This document shows, piece by piece, positions 27,501 through 35,396 of a stretch of DNA of 48,625 bases (positions are counted from its first letter, which is position 1; each line of letters begins with the position of its first letter). The position numbers and the translations under genes were made by a program. This DNA is from Saprospiraceae bacterium. GTDB taxonomy: Bacteria; Bacteroidota; Bacteroidia; Chitinophagales; Saprospiraceae. The stretch lies in NCBI GenBank assembly GCA_023301005.1, contig JALZVK010000283.1, positions 1 to 48,625 on the forward strand, in the 5' to 3' direction. The notes under the pieces were generated by a model, which was not told the origin of the DNA, searched no databases, and saw only the letters and a list, made by a program, of their open reading frames with translations.

Positions 27501-27989
27501 GAATACATCATTAAAACTCGAACAAGCAAATTCTGGATATTCTTCTGATGCAAAAACATATCTAAATCTTAAAGTATCACTTACTGGTATAAAAGTAATC
27601 TCATAAGCAGCCACATTAAAAAGATTAAATGAGGTCAACTGATTTAACTCAGGACAATTTGCAGTACTATTGTTATCCGAACCATTACCTCCTGCATTAT
27701 TGGGACCTAATCCATCAATAGCATTTCCTGAAGTCATCATGATTCCTCTTTCCAAGCCTACATCGTCAAGTCCATTTTGGAAATATCCTACAGCGCCATT
27801 TACTCCTGAATAGGTAAGACCTATTACCTCTACACCATCTCCAAGAAATACATTTTCAACTAAATTTTGAGGATTCCAAGGATTTTGATCTCCTCCAGAA
27901 ATCTCAATCTGGGCTATTAAGGAATGACTAAAGAAAAGCAGTAATAAAACAATTGATAAATTAAATAGTGAACAAGTAGAATTTTTCAT
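21555..27989 (-). CDS. Giant adhesin-like T9SS type B protein: choice-of-anchor L domain, P-domain-like module, many SprB repeats, gliding-motility C-terminal domain
   Basis: 2144 aa; N-term '[32 protein letters not shown]'; '[23 protein letters not shown]...[10 protein letters not shown]'; repeated 'C.G..DG.ATV...GG...YTY.WS......T...L..[13 protein letters not shown]'; C-term '[20 protein letters not shown]...[26 protein letters not shown]'. Confidence 0.92.
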   Translation of the reverse strand: [2144 protein letters not shown]

Positions 27990-28162
27990 AATGAAGTTTT
28001 AAAAACTATAAGCTGTTGTATAGAAATTTGGTTTAGGGAGTAGGAATTAAATAACCTACTTGATTGAAGAGATTTTATTATAAATAATCTTCAACAATCC
28101 TATAAAAATACAAGAATTAATACCCTTTGTAAAATTTTTCAACTAAAATTTATACACAAAAA

Positions 28163-28194
28163 GGTATTTCCCTAAAGATACCCAAAATCGGTAT
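28163..28194. promoter_or_regulatory. Alternating GGTAT/ATACC half-sites upstream of the giant T9SS gene
   Basis: GGTAT-ttccctaaag-ATACC-caaaatc-GGTAT, ~175 nt upstream of the 27989 start. Confidence 0.35.
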
Positions 28195-28393
28195 TTCTGC
28201 TGTCTGGTAAGATGATATTAAGAAAGGAAAAAAAGGAAATGAAAAGAATCAGACATTTTCTATGGAAAGAACCTTACTCTTTTATATAAAAAAGTGTGTT
28301 TTCTAATGTAATCAAGAACTTATGTCTTTATTTACAAATTCATAAAACATTGAATAACAATATTTTAAGTTAAAATAACAAAATTGATATTTG

Positions 28394-28966
28394 TTAATAA
28401 ACCAATACTTCACGTTGAATCAAAAGTGAATCATAATAGTAAAAACCAAACTTATGAACTCCTTTTTCTAATGGAAAATAGGAATTCATTGTTTCTTCAA
28501 ATTCACTTAAAGGCAACTTTATATTTTCGACTTCTTGTTGAAAAAGTCTTACCTCAAATTCGTTTTGTGAAACTTCATCTATATGCATTCTAGAAAACAA
28601 TGCTTTATCCATTGCTTTTATCACTAATACATAATAAAAACCATCTCCCAATCGAACAGAATCTGGCATGATAACATCAAGTGTAACTGCTGGAAAAGTA
28701 GCTTTTACATCAAAAATAATTTCACCTTTAGGTTTAACTCTTAAGCGATTTAAAAACAAAGTGTCTCTATTTTCATGAGTGAGTTTTTTGCCCAACCACC
28801 TTCTTCCAAAATCAAGTGTAGGATGAGTGTCAAAAGGAAAGACTTTAGAATAATCAGCATTAGAAGCATCATCTAAGATTGGACGGACTAATATTTTTCT
28901 AGGTTGTTTCTCACAAGCCTGAAATAGAAGTAAGGATAGCATAAAAATTCCATAACTAATTTTCAT
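28394..28966 (-). CDS. Putative lipoprotein of unknown function
   Basis: 190 aa; MKISYGIFMLSLLLFQACEKQ lipobox; beta-rich. Confidence 0.65.
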   Translation of the reverse strand: MKISYGIFMLSLLLFQACEKQPRKILVRPILDDASNADYSKVFPFDTHPTLDFGRRWLGKKLTHENRDTLFLNRLRVKPKGEIIFDVKATFPAVTLDVIMPDSVRLGDGFYYVLVIKAMDKALFSRMHIDEVSQNEFEVRLFQQEVENIKLPLSEFEETMNSYFPLEKGVHKFGFYYYDSLLIQREVLVY

Positions 28967-29151
28967 AGTTGCACGATTTTTTGTTCGGTAAATTCTTAGG
29001 AATAATTATGACTAATTATTTCCAAGAACTTGTTAATTATTTAAACGTGCTCAACAATAGTACTCGTTGGTGGTAATATTTTTGACAAAAATTTGGCTCC
29101 AAATAATTAGATGTAACTCTTTGTTTCTTTGGTGTATCGTTTTTCAATAGT

Positions 29152-29337
29152 TTAAGTAGTTAGCCAATAGAAACCGTATTTTATAAGAATATCTTTTTCC
29201 GCTACCTGCCTGCCGGCAGGCAGGTTTTCCTTTAAAAAATAATACCATACCGCAGGGTATGCAATTATTTTTTAAAGAAAACTATCAAAAAAATCTTATT
29301 CTTATAAATACACGATTTCTTTTGGCTAACTACTTAA
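29152..29337. repeat. MITE-like palindromic element with ~45 bp TIRs and 20-bp perfect palindrome CCTGCCTGCCGGCAGGCAGG
   Basis: TTAAGTAGTTAGCCAATAGAAACCGTATTTTATAAGAATATCTTTTTC versus reverse complement of right end TTAAGTAGTTAGCCAAAAGAAATCGTGTATTTATAAGAATAAGATTTT; palindrome at 29205-29224. Confidence 0.92.
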
Positions 29338-29343
29338 AAAATA

Positions 29344-29380
29344 AAAAACCCAAATCTTCATTCCAAGATTTGGGTTTCCT
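29344..29380. terminator. Rho-independent terminator of the second giant T9SS gene
   Basis: AAACCCAAATCTT-cattcc-AAGATTTGGGTTT. Confidence 0.8.
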
Positions 29381-29384
29381 ATTT

Positions 29385-29426
29385 TATAACAATATACTTA
29401 CGAAGTAAGCAAACAAGTTAATTCGT
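29385..29426. repeat. Family T element, half copy C, overlapping the 3' end of the CDS
   Basis: ataacaatatacttacgaagtaagcaaacaagttaattcgtcaaa. Confidence 0.7.
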
Positions 29427-32400
29427 CAAAGTAAAGTCTCCCGAAAACACCTCAGTCTCTCCATCAATAAACTCAATCTCAACTGAATAAATATAAACTC
29501 CTGCTTGCATTTTTTGATTATTATAAAATCCATCCCATCCTTCCGATTCGTTATTAGGACGCATTTCATTTTTTTGAAAAACAACAGCGCCCCATCTATT
29601 AAATACTCTAAAATTACTAATAGAACGAACACTTTCATCTTTTACAAAAACAGTCAAGAAATCATTTAACCCATCATCATTTGGAGAGAACGCATTAGGT
29701 ACAAATACTTTTCGTTTCCTAGAAACAATTACCCAAATCAAATCAGAATCTGTACATCCTGTTACTGTATCAAGCGCATTCACTTGTAATGCCATCGTGT
29801 TTAAAGGCATTATTTCTATAATCGGGCACATTTGACATGAATCTACATTCCATTCTAATTGTACATTATTGGAACTCGTATTGGCTTCTATTTCTATAGT
29901 TTCTCCTAAGTTAATTTCAATATCTCCACCCAAGTCAATTTCTATTTCAGAAGGAAGATTTACAATAGCGACTTGATTAGTTTCACAACCATTTACATCT
30001 TGTACATACACTTGATAAGAACCTGCTGTGACTTGACTGAAAGATGGTAATGTTCCAAAACTCCCTTGACCGAGTGCATACACATAAGGTGCAGTTCCGC
30101 CAGTTACATTTTCGACTAAGACACTTCCACTATTCAATCCATTCCAACAATCTACATCTGTAATATTCAAATCGTAATTAACTGCGCTTGGTTGAGTTAA
30201 ATTATAAGAGGTTGTAATCGTACAACCTGCGCCATCAGTTACAGTTACAACATAAGTCCCTGCACCTAATTCTGCATTATAACTTTGAGTCGTATTATTT
30301 TCCCATAAAAATTGATAATTATTTCCAGTTCCACCTGTTGCGATTGCATTTATCAAACCATCATTTTCTCCATTACAACTAATAGATTCTGATTCATCAA
30401 TAGTAACAGAAAATGCGGAAGGTGAAGGAATATCAACTGTAGTCGTAGTCGTACAGCCATTATTATCTGTAATGGTTACAGTATAAATAGTTGCACATAA
30501 ATTAGTTGGATCTTCAATTGGCGCAATACCTCCCGACCATTGATAAGTATAAGGTTGAGTACCTCCCGCAGGAGTAATCACTACTCCCCCATTACATTCT
30601 CCGACACAAGTAATACTTTGACCAGTAATCACTTGGGCACTCAATGGAGCAGGTTCTATAACTGCAACATTGATAACTGTAGATACATAAGTGTCCGTAA
30701 TTGTAATGTTATAATTTCCTGTTTCTAAATTCGGAATTGTAGCTGAACCAAAATTTCCAGTAATCGTTCCCATTCCAGAATTACTGTTATCGGAATTTTC
30801 CCATATATAATCATAGTCTCCTAATCCATTGGCAACTCCTAAAATAATTGCTCCATTTGTATCTCCAAAGCAATCCAATGTATCATTTATTGCTAACGCA
30901 ATATTATTTTCATATAAAATTGTAAAACAAGATTCCTCTGTACAGTTATTAGAATCGGTAACAGTTACACAATATTCAGTTCCTCCTAACAATGCATTTA
31001 CATTTGCTGTAGTTTGACCATTTGACCATAAGTAAGTGTAAGTACCTGAACCGCCCGATACTTGTGCAGAAGCAGTTCCATCTGCTTGGTTATATCCAGT
31101 TGGTAAAATATCGGTAGCAAGTGTAATTACTATTTCATCTAAAACAGTAAGGTTGGTTGTAATAATACTATCACATCCATCCATGTTTAATAAAGTATCT
31201 AAATAGTTTCCACTTACATTATACATGCTATTGGCAACTGAAACACTTCCTCCAAAACAAACCATCGTATCAATGCTAATAGACGGGTCAGAAAGTATGG
31301 TCAAAATTCCTGTAACTGTACTATCACATCCATTTACAGATTGTAAAATTTCAGATATTCCTCCTGAGGTCGCATAAGTATTTGTACCTATCGTAATCGT
31401 TTCACCAAAACATAAAGTGTAATCTTGATTGGTAATTATTTCTGTAGGTTCGCTAATGATAGCAGAAGCCATTGTCATATTTCCATCAGCATCTTCGATA
31501 TCAACTTGGTAGTTCCCCGCAGGAAGATTTTGAATAATAATATCTTCGCCATCAGTTGTAATGATTCCATTCCCTAAGGTTACTGTATCATTTCCAAATT
31601 CATAAGCATAAGGTGCAGAACCATTCATCGCAGTAAATGTCAACGTACCATCCATATCTCCAAAACAATCTAAAGCATCACCTGTCGCACTACCAGCAAT
31701 CAAAGAGAACTCTAATAAAACACAATCCTCCGCAGTACAATCTAATGCATCTGTTATAGTTACACAGTAAGTTCCAGGTGCAACATTAGTATTCGTTTGA
31801 GTTGTCGCTCCATCATCCCACAAGTAAGTATAAGGTCCTACGCCTCCAGTTTCAATAGCGGTAACTGCTCCGTCAGCAGCAGTAGAAGAACTCGCCAAAG
31901 TCGCTGCTTGCGCATCTACTTCTAAAGAATCAGCAATAACCAAATTTGTAAATACAGTACTATCACATCCATTTAATTGACTAAATACAAATGTATAATT
32001 TCCTGTAATCGAATAAGTTGCACTTCCTACACTTACACTTCCGCCAAAACATACTGTAGTGTCAATAGTCAATTGAGGTGGATAAAATTCTAAGTCTGTA
32101 ATGACTATATCAAATATTCCAGTTGTATTAGAACCTGAACCATCTACCAATATCCAATAACTATCTCCAGGTGTCATACACTCTATCTCTACACTTTCAT
32201 CTTCGCCATCAGCTGAAGAAAAGCTACTAGCTTCTTCAATAAAAAATCCCGTGCAAGTATTATTAATAGAACGATATACTGCTATCTGTGCTCCTATTCC
32301 ATTATTCAATGGTGCTTCGTCAACACTTATTACTTCAACCTGAACACTACCTGATGGTGGTGCTTGAAATTGAAACCAAACTGATCTTTGACTCACAAAT

Positions 32401-33488
32401 GCTGATGGATTTGGATCACCTATATTATCAGAACATACATTATGTACATCTTCGACAGATAAGCTTCCACCTACTGGTATCATTCCAAAGTCATACGCAT
32501 CACATCTCAAATCAGCAGCAGCAACTGCTCCATTATCTATAATTTCGATTCCGAAATGTCCTTCTCCTTCTACATCAAAATCATTTCCATCGACTAAAAT
32601 AAAATAAGTTTTATCTGGCTCTGGACAATCTAAAATAATCGACTCATCAAAATCACCAGGCAGAATACTAGCTTCTATCAAATTAAATGCTCCAGTACAA
32701 GTGCCATCGTCCGACTCATATATTGCCAACTCAATATTCATATCATTTCCCAAATTCAAAGGGTCATCAAGAGCATTGATAATCACTTCATAACCTGGCG
32801 TACTCGATGTTGTAAATTCAAACCAAACACCTTGTTCATTCACCCACTCTCCATCATCAGATGGTGAAGGCTCATTGGTAGAAGTAGCACAAAGATTATT
32901 AAATCCACCAGCAGCAGCAGCTCCGAGTGTTCCGCCTGATTGTAATATTCCTAAATTTTCCGCATTACATAATTCATCATTGGCACTTGCAAAAGGTGTC
33001 CCAATTGCTCCAATCGTAATATCAACTTCTCCGCCCGAGTCGCCACCAGGTGCAAGACTCAATGTAAAATCAGCGGTGCTTCCAGGATTAGGTACTGCGT
33101 AGTTTTGGCAAATTTCTTCCAAACACGTTTCTATCACATTACATAAAAAACCATCCTTTTCGAATGATCGAAAACAAACTTGAATAGTAGTCGGTATATC
33201 TTCTTGACAATCAAATGGGAAAGACCATTGTAGATTAGGATAAGAACCAAAGCAATTATCTTCATTACCATTGGAATAAGTGAACCAAGCACCTGTTCCA
33301 ATTTTTACTCGCCAACGAGGGTCGGGAGCACCACCAAAAGGATCGGTACAAGTCGTAGTAGCATTTCCTGAATTAACAGTTACACCTACTTGCACTTGGG
33401 ATAATGATTCTTGAGGTAAAAGAAATAACAATAAAAATGCAAAAGTAATTTGCGTGGATAAATGGGTAAAAATTTTCAAAATTTTCAT
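29418..33488 (-). CDS. Large T9SS type B protein with SprB repeats
   Basis: Start at internal ATG 33488 (MKILKIFTHLSTQITFAFLLLFLLPQESLSQ); SprB repeats; C-term 'VFVPNAFSPNDDGLNDFLTVFV...RWGAVVFQ...GVYIYSVEIEFIDGETEVFSGDFTLTN'. Confidence 0.92.
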   Translation of the reverse strand: MKILKIFTHLSTQITFAFLLLFLLPQESLSQVQVGVTVNSGNATTTCTDPFGGAPDPRWRVKIGTGAWFTYSNGNEDNCFGSYPNLQWSFPFDCQEDIPTTIQVCFRSFEKDGFLCNVIETCLEEICQNYAVPNPGSTADFTLSLAPGGDSGGEVDITIGAIGTPFASANDELCNAENLGILQSGGTLGAAAAGGFNNLCATSTNEPSPSDDGEWVNEQGVWFEFTTSSTPGYEVIINALDDPLNLGNDMNIELAIYESDDGTCTGAFNLIEASILPGDFDESIILDCPEPDKTYFILVDGNDFDVEGEGHFGIEIIDNGAVAAADLRCDAYDFGMIPVGGSLSVEDVHNVCSDNIGDPNPSAFVSQRSVWFQFQAPPSGSVQVEVISVDEAPLNNGIGAQIAVYRSINNTCTGFFIEEASSFSSADGEDESVEIECMTPGDSYWILVDGSGSNTTGIFDIVITDLEFYPPQLTIDTTVCFGGSVSVGSATYSITGNYTFVFSQLNGCDSTVFTNLVIADSLEVDAQAATLASSSTAADGAVTAIETGGVGPYTYLWDDGATTQTNTNVAPGTYCVTITDALDCTAEDCVLLEFSLIAGSATGDALDCFGDMDGTLTFTAMNGSAPYAYEFGNDTVTLGNGIITTDGEDIIIQNLPAGNYQVDIEDADGNMTMASAIISEPTEIITNQDYTLCFGETITIGTNTYATSGGISEILQSVNGCDSTVTGILTILSDPSISIDTMVCFGGSVSVANSMYNVSGNYLDTLLNMDGCDSIITTNLTVLDEIVITLATDILPTGYNQADGTASAQVSGGSGTYTYLWSNGQTTANVNALLGGTEYCVTVTDSNNCTEESCFTILYENNIALAINDTLDCFGDTNGAIILGVANGLGDYDYIWENSDNSNSGMGTITGNFGSATIPNLETGNYNITITDTYVSTVINVAVIEPAPLSAQVITGQSITCVGECNGGVVITPAGGTQPYTYQWSGGIAPIEDPTNLCATIYTVTITDNNGCTTTTTVDIPSPSAFSVTIDESESISCNGENDGLINAIATGGTGNNYQFLWENNTTQSYNAELGAGTYVVTVTDGAGCTITTSYNLTQPSAVNYDLNITDVDCWNGLNSGSVLVENVTGGTAPYVYALGQGSFGTLPSFSQVTAGSYQVYVQDVNGCETNQVAIVNLPSEIEIDLGGDIEINLGETIEIEANTSSNNVQLEWNVDSCQMCPIIEIMPLNTMALQVNALDTVTGCTDSDLIWVIVSRKRKVFVPNAFSPNDDGLNDFLTVFVKDESVRSISNFRVFNRWGAVVFQKNEMRPNNESEGWDGFYNNQKMQAGVYIYSVEIEFIDGETEVFSGDFTLTN

Positions 33489-33965
33489 CACTTGGAAATG
33501 TCTGTCGGTTGTTTTAATAAAAAATGTAAATAACAATAATTGGATTTGGATGAGAATTAAAAAGTAGCACTTATACTAAGTAACTGATTATCAGCCAGTT
33601 AAGATAAGTATTATTACTTTAAAGTTCTCTTTTTTAGATATAAAAATCCAAAAAGAACAGCATTCAAAATTAGATAGTTGAAAATTAGGTTGTAGAAGTG
33701 TGGATTCTGTTTAAATCCCCACATAATAATTATTTTTTAGGGGAAAATATTGTAGGACTAGAGTTTTATTTCAAATTATCTTTTAAAACGGCTTGTCAAA
33801 GATAACTAAAGTAGTTTTCAATTTATATTATTTATTATATATATTTTTAGGTTTGTGGAAAATATGACACTTGGTTGTGGGGTGAAGATTATTTTTTTAA
33901 ATAATTGAGGTTAGATATATTTACTAATTTACATTCAGTTTAAAAGAATCAAAACAAAATAATAG

Positions 33966-34904
33966 ATGCCAATATTTGAAATTAAAAAAGGAGTTACAAA
34001 AAGAATAAAACCAACGAAATTTAAATTAGAGAAAGATCTTCAAAAGCTGATTGAATCAAATTTGAAAACTATATTCAATTGTGAATTTGTGGCAACTGAA
34101 TTTTCAACTGGAAATCTTCACTCTGGAAGAATTGATACATTAGCATTATCTGAAGATTCTAATCCAGTTATAATTGAATATAAAAAAGTAGCTTCATCAG
34201 AATTGATAAATCAAAGTCTTTACTATTTACATTGGATAAAAGATCATAAAGGAGACTTCCAAGTGGCTGTAAATAAATCACTTGGGAAAGATATTGAAAT
34301 TGATTGGTCAGATATTCGAGTTATATGTTTAGCACCAGAGTATAAAAAATATGATTTACATGCAGTTCAAGTAATGGGAGCAAATATTGAATTGTGGCAA
34401 TACAAAATTTACGAAAATGGAATCTTAAATATTGAAGAGATTTATAGAACAAATTCAACAAGAACTTCAAATAATCAAGATACAAATGGAAAAAATCCAA
34501 TAATGGTTGAAGCAGGTAAAAAAGCTGCTATAACAAGAAGAACTGCTAACCATACAATCGAACAACATACTGAAAGTCAATCAAAAAATATTATTGATTT
34601 ATTCAATCAAATTAGAGAGTATATAATTGGATTAGATAACTCTATAGAGGAAGCTGCAAAGAAAAATTATATCGCATATAAAACAAGTCAAAATTTTGTT
34701 TGTTTGCAGATTTATAAAAACAAAATTTCCCTTTATTTAAAATTGAATCCAAAAGAAATAAAACAAATGCCAAAACAAGGAAGAGATGTAAGTCAGATAG
34801 GGCATTTTGGGACTGGAGATTTTGAACTAACAATAAAGTCAATTCAAGATTTTGAAGATACTAAACAGTTAATAGACAAGGCACTCCAAAATATTGGAGG
34901 ATAA
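33966..34904 (+). CDS. PD-(D/E)XK NucS-like / DUF5655 protein
   Basis: 'LEKDLQKLIESNLKTIFNCEFVATEFSTGNLHSGRIDTLALSEDSNPVIIEYKK' plus C-terminal DUF5655-like region. Confidence 0.8.
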   Translation: MPIFEIKKGVTKRIKPTKFKLEKDLQKLIESNLKTIFNCEFVATEFSTGNLHSGRIDTLALSEDSNPVIIEYKKVASSELINQSLYYLHWIKDHKGDFQVAVNKSLGKDIEIDWSDIRVICLAPEYKKYDLHAVQVMGANIELWQYKIYENGILNIEEIYRTNSTRTSNNQDTNGKNPIMVEAGKKAAITRRTANHTIEQHTESQSKNIIDLFNQIREYIIGLDNSIEEAAKKNYIAYKTSQNFVCLQIYKNKISLYLKLNPKEIKQMPKQGRDVSQIGHFGTGDFELTIKSIQDFEDTKQLIDKALQNIGG

Positions 34905-34936
34905 CAATAAAATTACATACCACAAACATTCACAAC

Positions 34937-35251
34937 ATGAGCTACGACCCACACCGAGGAATACGAAAATACGAACCTCATCAAAGGCAATTCTTTTTAC
35001 ATGCAGGATTGGCGGGTGCATCGACAATCGTGATGTACATTTATAATAAAATTACGGAACCTGATAATCTTTGGACTTTAAAAATTAGTGCGATATGGTT
35101 TGTAGTGGTTGCGATTCATTATGTGATTGCTTTTGGAATTTTAAAAAAGAAAAAACAAAAACATAATTACCACAAGGAAGGAAAGGAGATTGATAAAATG
35201 GAATTGAAAAAGAAGCAGCGGAATTATAGGGACTCTGACTTGGTGGATTAG
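34937..35251 (+). CDS. Small two-TM protein
   Basis: 104 aa; two hydrophobic helices then Lys-rich tail. Confidence 0.55.
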   Translation: MSYDPHRGIRKYEPHQRQFFLHAGLAGASTIVMYIYNKITEPDNLWTLKISAIWFVVVAIHYVIAFGILKKKKQKHNYHKEGKEIDKMELKKKQRNYRDSDLVD

Positions 35252-35269
35252 TCAAAATGATGTTGAGAT

Positions 35270-35396
35270 GGGAACACGGATGGCACGGATTTGAACGGAT
35301 TGAATACTGATTTTTTTTACTTGTTATTTTAATCTATACAAGTGAGAAGAAAAAATCCGTGCTCAATCCGCTCAAATCCGTGCCATCTGTGTTCCT
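35270..35396. repeat. ~47-bp-arm inverted repeat (ACGGATGGCACGGATTTGAACGGATT type)
   Basis: GGGAACACGGATGGCACGGATTTGAACGGATTGAATACTGATTTTTTTT versus reverse complement of right AGGAACACAGATGGCACGGATTTGAGCGGATTGAGCACGGATTTTTTC; right arm touches the glgB stop. Confidence 0.9.

Noticed and set aside
28394-28966. Gliding motility lipoprotein GldH
   Set aside because: Position next to SprB-like genes and a lipobox are suggestive, but the sequence does not show a pattern I can confidently match to GldH.
28993-29028. Imperfect hairpin ttcttaggaataatt...aattatttccaagaa upstream of the lipoprotein gene at 28966
   Set aside because: AT-rich with mismatches and no second copy; too weak to call.
29426-29638. 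70-aa minus-strand ORF
   Set aside because: Out-of-frame ORF inside the 3' part of the giant T9SS CDS.
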